64,000 nucleotides of DNA from Tillandsia leiboldiana (lineage: Eukaryota > Streptophyta > Magnoliopsida > Poales > Bromeliaceae). Shown piece after piece: positions 23,000 through 34,382 of this stretch. Position 1 is the first letter of the stretch. Each line of letters opens with the position of its first letter. The position numbers and the translations under genes were made by a program. The notes under the pieces were generated by a model that was given only the letters and a program-made list of their open reading frames with translations, ran no database searches and was not told the origin of the DNA. The stretch covers positions 8,134,323 through 8,198,322 of the forward strand of contig CM055064.1 of the NCBI GenBank assembly GCA_029204045.2. The letters are read 5' to 3'.

Positions 23000-24134
23000 C
23001 TAAAATAAACAACGAAAAAAGAAGTTAAATGGGAAGTGATCTCAATCAAATGAATCTCACATTTTAGAGTAATTTAAGTACGGAACTGAAGCATTTAAAA
23101 TTCATCAGAGTCCAGAAAATGAAAGCAAGAGCGATGAAATTTGACCAAAAGTATTTAACTGCATCTTATGTCTAACCCAGCCGAAAATCAGATTCTCAAG
23201 AATGCACACAATCCAAAACACAAACAGCACAAAAATGGAAGTTAAATGGGAAGTGATCTCAATGTAATGCATCTCAAATTTTAGAATAACATGAATATAA
23301 AACTGAACCGTTTAAAGTCAACGAATAACTTTATTACAACTATAGTTTGAGTAGGAATTGCATGCTATGTTTATACTTCAAACGACATTGCTCGCTACGC
23401 GTGTTGTTAAAACTGAATAGTTCAAACTAGGTTACATGTAATAAAGGGATTCCTTCACTTTAAGGTAAAGTGATTCATTGGCTTTAAACACTTCATTACA
23501 TACATCTCAAATTTTAGCACTTCAGTTTTGTTTAAAGTCAAGGAATCACTTCATTTTAGCATGTAAGATAGAAAACTGAAGAGTTCAAACCGGATTACAT
23601 CCGTCTTACTTCAACAATGTACATCTTACTTCAACAATGTACAGAATCCAAAGCATGAACAACACAAAACTGCGGCAACTTCAAATGACGAAAGATTCAG
23701 CAATATGTACGCTATTGGAACACTACTATGTAGGTTTGATCAGAAGAAAAACAATATATGACACCAAAGGCAACCAAAGGCTACATTTGACAATCAAAGG
23801 CAAAACATATGGTAGGCATTCAAAGTCATGAGTTAGGAACACCCAATTTACTTAAAATTATATCTTTAATAAAACCAAGTGCAACCATTTGAAACCACGG
23901 CTAACCACAATAAGAGAAGCTTTCTAATTAATACTAAAGAATTCCACTCATTACCTTTCATATAGAGGCAACCAGCTCAATTAGCTTGTGCGTAAACAGT
24001 TCTAAATAGTATAGAAGTCCTCGTGGAAATAAATATACACGTACATATGTACAGTTGAGAATATAGTTCACATTTTCAAATTTTATTTCTCTAACCACAT
24101 AACAGATGATGTGTTGCTCAAATAAATTACGTAC
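23000..24134 (-). other. Non-coding stretch with short dispersed repeats
   Basis: Phrases such as AATGGGAAGTGATCTCAAT and CATCTCAAATTTTAGA recur (23027, 23245, 23271, 23505), suggesting internal duplications. No gene seen. Confidence 0.4.
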
Positions 24135-24545
24135 CTCTGATGTCCACTGCTCAATTGCCGCCTCAAGACAATGAATCACGCAGTGTCCTTCGGCCTTGGA
24201 ACTTATTGGATGCCCATCAATATGCCTGACGTAGTATTCCTGAAAACAAAACACACTCCAAATTCAGATACAAATTATAATTTCAAGCTCAAATTTACTG
24301 ATCATTCAATACACAACATGTCACATCTGATAAGCTCCTTCAGTTGAAGTGCTCACCGTTCCGTGGAACACGACATATTTCATATCGGTGAGAGTACAAA
24401 CCGTGTCGAACAAAAGCTTCGGTTGATCCTTTGAGTTCGTTATGATCACAGTATGATCCCTCTCGGCGCAATCCAACGCTAACACTTGAGGCCTAGCGGA
24501 GGAGCTCTTATCATATGCCTCACAAACCCTCTCGTAGTCGCTTAA
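24135..24545 (-). pseudogene. Two adjacent exons of an ACT-domain-repeat (ACR) protein, isolated fragment
   Basis: ACR proteins are plant proteins with four ACT amino-acid-binding repeats, proposed regulators or sensors. Exon a (about 24327-24545) includes DYERVCEAYDKSS, RPQVLALDCAERDHTV, the near-invariant PKLLFDTVCTLTDMKYVVFH and STEGAYQ. Exon b (24135-24239, 35 codons) includes EYYVRHIDGHPISSKAEGH and VIHCLEAAIEQWTSE, with acceptor TTTTCAG and donor GTACGT. The two join in phase 0, as in intact ACR genes. The donor after exon a has changed from GT to AT (CAG|ATGTGA), which should block normal splicing. Upstream and downstream ACR exons are missing, so this is a captured or decayed fragment and not a gene. 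Confidence 0.85.
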
Positions 24546-24627
24546 GATAGCATTTGGAACATAGTAGAAAGGAAGCACCACTCAACATAATGACAGGTAA
24601 GGAGTTACTTTTTTGTTTTTTTTTTTT

Positions 24628-24662
24628 GGTGGGGGTGGGGGGGGGGGGGGGGGGGGGGGGGG
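24628..24662. repeat. Poly-G tract
   Basis: Nearly uninterrupted G run, prone to sequencing error; the exact length is doubtful. Confidence 0.9.
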
Positions 24663-25669
24663 CTCAGAAATATATGCAGATAATCATGTGAGTCTAGAAG
24701 ATTAACCAATTTCCTACGAAATCAATCATTATGTATAGATTAGCGCTTTTGTATTAAAGAGCAAGTCATCGAAAGCCGCATCTAGTATGTATGATGAGTA
24801 TGAAAATAATGAGTAGAGAAATTGGATGCGACAGTAGGAAATAGAGAAGCAAAAGAGGAAATGATTTGGGCAGTTTAGGTAAACAAAGAAGAGTATGATA
24901 CATTGTGAAAGCAATCTTTTGAGATTTAGTAAATGTAGAAACGTATAGATTATTCCCAAGTACATTTCGAGCAAATAAGCTCCAATAGATTCACCGATCA
25001 TCCCTAACTGATTGCCCAAAGAGGTTTTTCAAAGTTAGTTTTTCCTGCACCATCATCATTGCCCAAAAAAAAGAAAACCTAACGAACGTCAACGTACGTA
25101 AAAGATAGCATCTTACTACAACTTGTCTCTTAAGTTTCCTGCTCAAGAAGGCAACATCATATCCCAAGGTACATAATAGACAGCATTTTACTACAACTTA
25201 TCTCTTAAGCTTCTTGTTGAAGAAGGCAATATTGTACCCCAACTTGTCTCTTAAGTTTGTATTTTGTTAATCATCTAAAATAACAAACCCACAAAGTCTA
25301 AAGGTGAGTGCCGGAGTAGCAAACCAAATAGGAGCACTGGCATAGACCAGTAAGGAAAGAAACAAATAAACAAATTTGGGAAGATCATGCAGGAAGAGAT
25401 TCAGATTGATTGATGCATAGTATGCACACATCCTCTTTAGTATTGGAGAATGGGTAAATTGCATACTATTTTCAGTAGGAAACCATTTCAGAAATTAACG
25501 TCTTTTCTTCAGCATGTGAAACAACCAATGGACATCCTGTAGAGCTGAGTGCCACAAAACTAAGCTAATTGTTGGTTTACAGCTCAAATCCTACCTCATT
25601 AGCTACTGTGCTTTGATGAAATGCTCCCTATAAAAAGCAAAGTAAGAGTGCCCTCACACAAACATTTAA
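24663..25669. other. Non-coding stretch inside the putative Helitron
   Basis: Two near copies of a phrase around ACTACAACTTGTCTCTTAAG (25115, 25190) are seen. A short exon-like piece near 25000 (acceptor GGGCAATCAG) is too short to support. Confidence 0.35.
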
Positions 25670-25689
25670 GACATGTTTGTTTCACCGAA

Positions 25690-26330
25690 AGTAGATTTTA
25701 AATTGAATTAGACTTTGAATTAAAATAGAGTTTAGATGGAAAATATTTTTCTTTTGCTGTTTGTTTTTATAGTTGTAGAAGTTAAGTTTTTTTAGTTTTG
25801 TTGTTTGTTTAACAGAAAGTGAATGACATTTAAATTTTAAAATTTTAAAATTCAAATTTAGTTTTGAAAATTTTAAATTGGAAATTTAAATCCTAATTTT
25901 AAAATTTTAAAATTGAAAATTAATTTTGATTTTAAATTTTAAATTTTTAAATTTTAATTTTAATTTTTATATTTTATATTTTTTAATTAGGAATTTAAAA
26001 TTTAAAACTTAAAATTTCATGTCCAAATTTCAAAATTTTAAAATTCAAATTCGATTTCAAAATTTTAAAATTTACATTTAAATTTTAAAATTTTGAAATT
26101 CAAATTTAATTTTGGAAATTTTAACTTTGAAATTTAAATCCTAATTTTAAAATTTTAAAATTAAAAGTTAAAAAATATACTTTTAAATTTAATTTTTTGT
26201 ATTGAAAGTTTAAATTTAAAACAAAAATTCTTTTAAAAGTTCACTACCCAAACAGTAAAAACAGAGTAATATTTTTACAGAGTTTTAAAATTTTCAAGAT
26301 ATGAAATACGTTGTAAAATAAAATTCTGTT
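25690..26330. repeat. AT-rich low-complexity block built from AAATTTTAAAATT
   Basis: Repeated, largely self-complementary motifs (AAATTTTAAAATTCAAATT and variants) fill about 600 bp. It may be a decayed foldback element; no boundaries could be fixed. Confidence 0.7.
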
Positions 26331-27404
26331 TTATTTTTCAATCATTGGGCCTTTAATCTAAATAAAGGCTCAAGAATACCAAATATATATATCCCTTGCA
26401 TCTTAATCTATGTTTCAATTATTCTCGCGTATAAAAAACTGCTGCTACCTCAAACATGCTCAGAATATCTTAAACATTACTCAATTTAGAAAAAACGTAC
26501 CAATATTGGAATAATTTATCAAGCCCAGTCCAACATCTATAGGGCTTTGACCAAGTGAATTTGTTGGCTACTAATTATCTTTGTGTCATGAAATCTGAAG
26601 CAAGAAGAAGGAACAATTTTAACCTGAAAACATAAACAAAATAGGTAGATATGTCATTTGTGATGCTCACATGGCTATATGGCTGTCCATGAACCATCCG
26701 ATTTAACATGAAAACATAAACAGAAGTAAAAATAAAATCATAAAACAACACAATTTATGGGATTCAATCCTCAAAATCAGATCTGATAATCTGATCACTT
26801 ATCATTGTAGGAGAATAGGTATTGAATAATACTATATATCATTTCGTGAAGGTCTGAGTGTATTAATCAAAAAATAGCTGAAATGTGATCTGCAGTAAGA
26901 GAAACATCCGGGAGCGCATAAAGAGTCATCTAGAGCATCATTGTCTTATATTAAAGGAAACATCCAACCAGTCTGAAACCCAAAAAAAAAAAAAAGGGAA
27001 AGAGAGGAGGGAGGAGCATGGGGGAAAAGGGAAGTAGAAATCATGCAATATTCAGAGAAAAACTGGTAGGTAACATAGCAGGGAAAACAAATTAAAACAT
27101 ATGTATTTACACAAAATCCCGAAACCACTTTAAAAAATATCTATGCCTAACTAAACTCTAGAACAAAAATTCAAACAATTTTAAAATGCAACATCATGGA
27201 GCTGTATATAGCAGCATTTAATCACAGGGAAAAGGAATGCATCACAATCAGCAAATTCAACAACTCCAACTACCCCATGAGAACGGTCAAGTTCTACCCT
27301 TAACCCATACTTATGTAAGCTGTAACATGTCTAGTACCTTCAATAGTATATCCAAACCAGACATGTTTCTAATTAAATCCCATGCTCAATTTCAAATGAC
27401 CCAA
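26331..27404. other. AT-rich non-coding stretch
   Basis: No supported exon or element. Confidence 0.45.
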
Positions 27405-27599
27405 TTTATTGTGCTCAAGATGCTACCAGAACCTATAGGACCAAAATACCCCGAATTTGGTTATGCGAGTCTCTCAGAGTATAATAATATTGTAGATGGA
27501 CTTTATTGTGCTCAAGATGCTACCAGAACCTATAGGACCAAAATACCTTGAATTTGGTTATGCGAGTCCCTCAGAGTATAATAATACTGTAGATCGACT
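27405..27599. repeat. 97-bp tandem duplication (two copies)
   Basis: The block starting TTTATTGTGCTCAAGATGC and ending TGTAGATGGAC is repeated head to tail at 27405-27501 and 27502-27599 with only a few differences, so it is recent. Confidence 0.93.
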
Positions 27600-27828
27600 A
27601 CTTAGATATGCAATATACATACACACAGATTGTTTTCGGAAACAAAACAAGACTTTAAAGTTGAAAACTACAATTCCCATCTCATAGAGACCTTTAAAAA
27701 AAAGAGATTTCCACAACTAAAAGAGCATTGAAAAGCTTTGATTAACTAATAAGTAACCAAATCAAGAAAGATGAACATCAAAATTAATAAAAATAGGAAA
27801 ATTTAGTGTAGATAGAGAAATTCTATAC

Positions 27829-28595
27829 CAGTTGATGCACCACTGGGCATTGCGGCTCTGGCGAAGATGCCGTCATCGATGGAAACATCCACCTGCAGTG
27901 TATTAATTGTTCAAATTATCACTAACATTTATTACACAAGCAATCCACAGATCTAAAAAATCAAAGCCCGCCTAATAAGTAATCAATCTGATTTATTTTT
28001 TTAAAAAAAGAAAACAAAACCATATCTTTAACACAATCAAATCAGAGATAGCAAAAGAAAGTGATAAAAAGGAGGCAAATTTGGTGAGTACTAATTCATT
28101 TGTTTCAACAATGTCACTGAGTAGATCATAAACAAAACAAACGCAGAAAATTAACAGAGGCTTTCACTATAAACAAGTCGAAAACATCGATCACCTAACT
28201 CCATACCAGATCAAAAAAAAAAAAAAAAAAAACAGAAATAACATAAAATGCAAGCCATCAAGGGGGGAAAAAAATAACATTGAAAACACAGATTTTCGCC
28301 TGGAAACAAGTTGTAAACATTCGACCACTTAAATTTAACAAAATCGAAATCACTAAACTCTTCTGCTGGATCCGAAACAAAAAAAGAAAAAGAAAAAAAA
28401 AGGAAACAAAAAGAAAATTAGATCAAAGAAAACGCAAGATTTAGTTGATCTAAATCATCATGATTAATAATCCGCTAAAATTAGACGAAAGAAAAAGGAA
28501 AAAAAAAGGGGGGTAATGAGGAATCACACCTCGACGGTGGGATTTCCGCTGCTGTCGAAAATTTGCCTAGCTTTGACGGATGTGATCTTCACCAT
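27829..28595 (-). pseudogene. Enolase, first two exons only
   Basis: Enolase converts 2-phosphoglycerate to phosphoenolpyruvate in glycolysis. Exon 1 (28530-28595, 22 codons) reads MVKITSVKARQIFDSSGNPT and ends VE with donor GTGTGA. Exon 2 (27829-27892, 64 nt, acceptor CTGCAG, donor GTATAG) reads VDVSIDDGIFARAAMPSGAS followed by T and a split G. These are the N-terminal strand residues of plant cytosolic enolase with normal exon borders. The next exon (expected YEALELRDGG) and all catalytic exons are absent; fragments of other genes follow on the same strand. The conserved Arg of DSRGNPTVE is Ser here. The piece keeps a plausible TATA box and start codon, so it could drive a chimeric transcript, but it cannot make enolase. 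Confidence 0.88.
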
Positions 28596-28665
28596 CTCTC
28601 TACTTTATGGATTTTTTTTCTCTCTAAAAAGCACTCTAGATCGAGAATTGAACTTATTAGCGATT

Positions 28666-28678
28666 GCTATATAAAGTG
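28666..28678 (-). promoter_or_regulatory. TATA box of the enolase fragment
   Basis: The minus strand reads CACTTTATATAGC about 75 bp upstream of the ATG, at a normal distance for a plant core promoter. A poly-G tract and GC-rich minisatellite start immediately upstream of it. Confidence 0.55.
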
Positions 28679-28680
28679 AG

Positions 28681-28704
28681 GAGGGGGGGGGGGGGGGGGG
28701 GGGG
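28681..28704. repeat. Poly-G tract
   Basis: G run next to the enolase-fragment TATA box; length uncertain. Confidence 0.9.
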
Positions 28705-28734
28705 CGGCGTTGGGATGCAGCGGCTTCAGGCTTG

Positions 28735-28975
28735 CGGAGGGGCGAAGGGGCTACAGGCCCGAGGGCTGCAAGCGCGACCGGCTGCAGGCGACGGGCTGCA
28801 GCCGCGACGGGCTGCAGGCGCGAGGGCTGCAGGCCACAGGCTGCAGGCGCGACCGCCTGCAGGCACGAGGGCTGGAGGCGCGAGGGCAGCAGGCGACGGG
28901 CTGCACCTACAACCGGCTGCAGGCGCGAGGGCTGCTGGCGCGACCGACTGCACGCGACCGGCTGCTTCAGGTCTT
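28735..28975. repeat. GC-rich minisatellite (GCAGGCGCGAGGGCT-type units)
   Basis: Short units such as GGGCTGCAGGCGCGA and CGGCTGCAGGCGCGA recur about 15 times with variable length. All frames are open through much of it on both strands, so the four or five reading frames predicted here are not genes. Confidence 0.9.
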
Positions 28976-29679
28976 CGTCCCCTGCTTCATTCTTGCAAGG
29001 GTTTGGGAGTGGGGAAGTAGGAAAATGGGGAAAAGGATGATTTGGGGAAGGAGAAAGAGAGAGTAGTAGAAGGTAGTGGAAACACGTGAATAGAAGGTAG
29101 TAGAAGGTAGTGGAAGGAAGGCACGTGTGTGCAAATGCGGGCAAAGAAAGAAAACAGAGGAAATTGAAAGAGGATGCACGGAGCAATGGACGCACGCCAC
29201 GTCGGCTCGGGACGTCTGGAAAGGCTCCACGCGGGCTCGAAAGAACTGAGGATTTATAATCTTTATTGATAATCTTTATTGATTCTATCCATCCTTAGGA
29301 TGGCTGCTTCCAACTATCTAGTTCCTACTTCCGAAGGTCACAGCTTGCAAAGATATATGAATTACTTGTCCATTAAGCTCCATTAGAACTTACCAGAAAT
29401 TGTTCTTATATTTAACATTTAACAAACATCAAAATTAGACAAAGAATATTTCACAAACAAAGACCTGTGAAATAGTTTTCATTGAAGGATAGAGTCTAGT
29501 TTGTGTGCTTTTAAAAGTATAGAGACCTTCGTACTATCAAGTTGTTTTTGATACTGAGACCTCTTAGATTTTATTAGTTATTTTTTGATTTAAAATTTGT
29601 ATTTAATCTTTAGACTTTCTGGATGGCCAAATATCAATAGGCTTTACTTGAGAGTCCAAAACTTCAGCTCACCACATGT
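28976..29679. other. Non-coding flank between minisatellite and LTR C
   Basis: GTAGTAGAAGGTAGTGGAA-like short repeats lie at 29060-29120. The right end of the putative Helitron should fall here or just beyond, but I could not identify it. Confidence 0.35.
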
Positions 29680-30568
29680 GATGTTGTCACGCCTCGGGGT
29701 CGAAACTGCGATCCGGGCTCGCCAACAGATCCGCCGCCTATACAAAACCCCGCATAGGCGAAGCGTCCAACCTGCAAGAAAAAGTACTACAACTAAACAG
29801 ATATCAGAGCTATAAAGAAAATTGCTGTAAAACTAAAATCCAACCACTGTACAACTGGAAATAATGATACAATAACCATCTCCCAAATATGATCATATAC
29901 AAAAATCCTCTAATATAATAACCTAGAACTCTACAGGAAGGTAAACTGAAATAATACATCAGTGTACAGGCTCTCAGTACAAGTCAGATCCTCACAATAC
30001 AATAGTCTCTTAAAAGTGGAAATAAAACTAATCTACTGACTGTACTACAAATCTCCAATGTGGGGGTACAGCTACACTCCAAAGACAGGTAGGGATCTAG
30101 CTTGGGACTCCCTCGCCTTGAACAACAAACAGCAGAATCAGCAACACCCACGATGACTCTGCAAAACAAAAGAGAGGAAAGAAAAAGAGGAGGGGGAGAA
30201 CCCCTAACGGTGTGAGAACTACACCAACAGGTAGTTCTCAGTGGGTATCGCCACCAAGCCCGACGGTCTGCCCACTAAGTCTACTAGAGGCATAAGATAA
30301 CAATGCAGTAAAAACTGAACAAGAAAAGCTGGAGATACACTACAGCTACCATGCCTCTATCTAAATGCTCAATGGGTGATACAGATGAAAGACATGCAGC
30401 CACTCGCACCTAAGGTGCCCAATCGACCCAATCGAACTGACTGCCATATAGGGTTCAGTCAAGCCTGCGCCCACCTACTGCCACACATCCACAAGAGGAC
30501 GGGACTTACGTAGGGCGTCCCACACAGACTAACTCACCCATCGCGCAAAACTGCCTCAACAGGCCCAA

Positions 30569-30785
30569 CATCGCATTCACTGCGGAAAACTACCTCAACA
30601 GGCCAAACATCGCATCCACTGCGAAAAACTGCCTCAACAGGCCAAATAGGCCAAACATCGCATCCACTGCGAAAAACTGCCTCAACAGACCAAACATCGC
30701 ATCCACTGCGAAAAACTGCCTCAACAGACCAAACATCGCATCCACTGTGAAAAACTGCCTCAACAGTCCAAACATCGCATCCACT
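30569..30785. repeat. 39-bp tandem repeat, six copies, in LTR C
   Basis: CATCGCATCCACTGCG marks copies at 30569, 30608, 30656, 30695, 30734 and 30773. One unit has a 9-bp insertion. The unit is divisible by three, which creates a repetitive spurious frame on the minus strand. Two copies of the same unit occur in LTR B. Confidence 0.93.
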
Positions 30786-32820
30786 GCGGCATCTCAGGGG
30801 GTGCGACCCCAACTGAGGAAAACGGCGCGGCATAGAGTATTGAACATTGGCACATGCAGGCTATAGTCAAAATCCACGCTCACTCTCAGAACGGAAAGAC
30901 TCAAGATCCCCAAAACATCTCGCACAACGGTCAGAGTACTCTCAACGACCCCGCTAACAAGCTCTCACGAATCTCGAGACACTAGCGAACTCAACCAACT
31001 CGTGGCACTAAACTCACTGACTGGAGATACTCCACAGTTGGGACCACCATCGACCCAAACGACTCCCAAAATGAAAGACCCAACTTGCTACGCTAAACAC
31101 ACAGGCTGGAGGTACTCCACAGCCGACCCACAACTCAGAGTTAGCAAAACTGGTCGGATGACACTCAACGACCCGGGACCACCGTCAACCCAAACGGTTC
31201 CCGACAACACTGACCGGAAGATCCTCAACAGTCCGGGATCACCCAACGGTTCCCAACAACATCAACACTGGTCTAAACTCAGCTACCAGACTCCACTCTG
31301 CCCCCAGGCACGAGTGCAAACTATGTCCCACAATAACCACACCACTCGGCCCACTACTCGGGTGAGAAAAATCTATGTCCAGGAAAAGAATAAAGTGTGG
31401 GATGCCTAAAGCATAAAAGAACCTAGCCCAAGTGATGGTTCTCTACTAGTCTGGTTAAACATGCAACATATGACGGGGTGCTAGGTCAAGTTCCAGCAAT
31501 AGCATGTAATTTAACATAGCGCATATAGAAAATCCTCATCTTTCATAAGCATGCCTCCTATCTCCTCTAGCATGAAATAAACATATCCATCTAGCATGTA
31601 CAATAAAACGGATAAGCATCAATTCACATAATCTAGGCCATTCATCATGCTTAAATCTCAATCCTAGAGATTGTACATTTAAACATGCATGCTATCAATC
31701 AAAAGGGGCAATATTCCCAAATGTAAGCTTCTATTAATCATCATCATGACATCCACTATCACAATTCTCATAAAACATAATATGGATACTACTGATGCGG
31801 TTCTCAAATAAATACCGATACTAAGCTTACCTCTCCATCACATACATGGGTACACTAACATGCAAATATTCTATCAGATAGAATTAGAGAACCGTCCACC
31901 AGTTCTGGAGACGAAGCAACCCACATGAAACGCTTTCCGCAGGCAAAACCGAAGTTGGTGAAGTACGTAGCCACTCGCTATCAAAATCCGTCGAAACCGC
32001 ACTCTCGGTACTTGGTCGCACAAGCGTATGCTCCAACCAACATCACAGCCAACAATCAATCGACACCACAAACACACCCCAAAAACAACACTTGTTGTTT
32101 TTACAATCCAGCACAGAAAAAGAGGATTTCTCACCTGCGTGTGGTCCTCCGAAAAATCCAAAAAAATCACGGCTGCGATCCTCGCGACGAGTAGATGCAA
32201 ATCGAGTATTTATACTCCTCGTTCCGACACCTGTAGTCCAAGATACAAATCGAACATCGCGGTAAGCCAATCAATCCACAACTCGCAAATCTGCGGAAAT
32301 CAGTCACGAAGAAGCTTAAATATCACCATCGAAGAGTCCTCCAAAAATTTCGATAAAAATACGGTCACGTTTCTCTCGAAGCCTAGATGTCGATCGAGTC
32401 CTCACACGCCCTGATCTGATGCCCGTAGGCCGAGAAATTCCAACAATACTCCACCGCTGTCCCAAACATTGCAGCAGTACAAGGGGTCAAAAGGTACCTC
32501 GGGAACACCACCAAAAACTCGAAACGGAGCAAAGTGATCAACACGGAAATCGAAGGTGTACCTCTCGTGAACACGCTGCCACAAAAATCGGTCCAAAACT
32601 CCATTGGAGTGATCTAGGGGGCCTCGCGGACTGAAATGCGATGGTAGAAGCCACAATCGAAGGAGCGTCGAAGTGCGCCGCGTCGCATAAAACGCTGATG
32701 CTGTGGCCTCCAAAAATTCCCGGGATCCCAAAAGTCGAAGAAGACTCATAGAGGAACCTCGCTGTCGAAAATGGGCTGAGAAATCGCAGGGGAAAAGCTC
32801 AAGAATGAAGCCCAAAGGGG

Positions 32821-32830
32821 CTATTTATGG
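32821..32830 (-). promoter_or_regulatory. TATA box of LTR C
   Basis: The minus strand reads CCATAAATAG at the border between the GC-rich U3 and the AT-richer transcribed part. Confidence 0.55.
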
Positions 32831-32933
32831 CCCAAGTCCACCAAAAGGGGGCCTCGAATTCGGGCGCATGAATCGGCCGCACGAATCCGGCCCGGCACAA
32901 GCACTGTGCACGCCCGAAACGTCCACAATGCGC

Positions 32934-33166
32934 CACGTGTCCATCCCGCGCCCCGCGCGCCCTGCGCACAAGCACCCGCCAATCGCGGCGCGGCGCGTGG
33001 CAGCGCGGTCCATGGCGGGGACCGTAGGCCGCGGTTCACGGAGGCCCAGCCGGGTGGCTGCGCCCGCCAATGAGCGGGCGACACGTGGCCTGGCGGGGTC
33101 CATGGTGCGTCGTGCCCGGCGCGCTGTCGCGCGTGCGTTGACCGCCCAATCCGCGCGCTCCACGTG
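32934..33166 (-). promoter_or_regulatory. Three CACGTG motifs in U3 of LTR C
   Basis: CACGTG at 32934, 33082 and 33161, upstream of the TATA box. Same arrangement as in LTRs A, D and F. Confidence 0.5.
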
Positions 33167-33606
33167 GTCTTCCGCCACGTTCGCTGGTCCCGGTGCACGC
33201 CAAGTCCCGTGGACCGGCCTGCCCGCCGCCGCGCACGCGCCTGCCCGCGCCCGCGCCGCCGTGCTCCGCCGCCTGCCCGCCGCCGCCGATGCTGCCCTAG
33301 CCTGCCGGAACAGTAACAAAGTGCCTCAATATCCATGTTTTGGCATCCGGACTCCGAAAAATATAAGTAAATAGTCCATTTTCATCGTTTTCGCGCGCCG
33401 AGTCCAAATCCAATGTCCGTTTTGCCAAATTTCACTTCTAAAATTTGTCGAAGGCATCCGGATAGGTAATCTTAATCCAAATTTCGCGCTCGGTCCGATC
33501 CTGAGATCCAATTTGCGCGCAACCATCTCCAACACGCAACATAGGCCTCCAGAAGCCACAATTCACTCAACAAAACCACCGTGAAAATTTGGGTCATCAC
33601 AGATGT

Positions 33607-34382
33607 TTAGTCCCATATCGGATACTCATAACATGTGACAGCTATATATACTTTTTCCTTTTCATGTAAATTGGTTAGAAGAAAGTGAGAGTAGATATTT
33701 CTCCTAGAGGCATCCATGCACGCCCGAGCACGAGCCGGGTTGGGTGCTCGAGATCTTGACCCGATTCTTTCTTTTTATTTGCTATTTTTTACTTGACTTA
33801 ATTTTGTCTTGGAAAGGACCTTCTCGGATGACCTAAGAGGCTTATCTTGGAAAAAGCTTGATGGACTACCCAATGGCCTCTTCGATAACTCCAACGACTA
33901 ATCCAAAATCTAACCGTTGGACCCTGGAGGTGAGCTACTGTGGGCTCTATATATTTAGAACAAGTGTTTGGTTAAGTTAAGTAGAGATAATTTTGATTTA
34001 CAGTATAATACTTTACACTGAGTTTTATTATATCTTCTACATTTAGTTTTACCTTTTACTAAATCTCTGAAAGTCAACGGGTTCGTTCTGCGCCATTCTA
34101 GAGTCGTGCCGACGGGGTGGATAGTGATCGTTATATCGCTAGGAGTGATTGCCGGAGCCTCGCACGTGGAGGGACAATCTTACTTTCAGAACAATGCATC
34201 TTCGCGTCTCGATTCACATATTTCATCTAATCTCTATTGCTTTTTTATTTATATGTATACCAAGTAACTTGCATGCTAACTTAGATTTGAGTATTTCGGA
34301 TTTAAATCAATTTAAAGTATTATTTTGCTAAAAGAACTTATAAGAAAAGAATTTTCAACAAGACTTTCGAATAAATAATCAG
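33607..34382. other. Intergenic DNA, possibly old LTR sequence
   Basis: The phrase TTAGTCCCATATCGG at 33607, followed by a TATA-like CTATATATAC, resembles the start of some small plant LTR elements. Together with the left flank of LTR C it might be a decayed element; no ends could be matched. Confidence 0.3.

Larger units (their letters stand above)
29685..33601 (-). mobile_element. Solo Gypsy LTR C (3917 bp), TSD GATGT
   Basis: The plus strand reads TGTCACGCC at 29685 to GGGTCATCACA at 33601; GATGT is duplicated at 29680-29684 and 33602-33606. Orientation is minus: GC-rich U3 at about 32850-33300, TATA box at 32821-32830, terminal hairpin module at 29685-29790. No PBS, polypurine tract or protein domain is present, so it is a solo LTR. 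The many short frames are LTR noise. Confidence 0.93.

Noticed and set aside
24729..25019. 96-codon frame starting GNQLGMIGESIGAYLLE as a further captured exon
   Set aside because: Only about 40 nt lie between possible splice signals, and I do not recognise the peptide; the rest is poly-T-derived hydrophobic sequence.
25690..26330. AT-rich block as a matrix attachment region or centromeric satellite
   Set aside because: The motif AAATTTTAAAATT recurs, but without a fixed period. Low complexity alone does not support either role.
28605..29195. 196-codon minus-strand frame and four shorter ones
   Set aside because: They run through the GC minisatellite and poly-G; open frames on both strands are a by-product of the repeat.
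30569..30785. Regular 39-bp repeats resembling a CRISPR array
   Set aside because: There are no unique spacers: the whole 39 bp is repeated, and the host is a plant LTR.
33607..33680. Possible start of a small LTR or SINE (TTAGTCCCATATCGG)
   Set aside because: No second terminal copy, target duplication or internal promoter boxes could be found.
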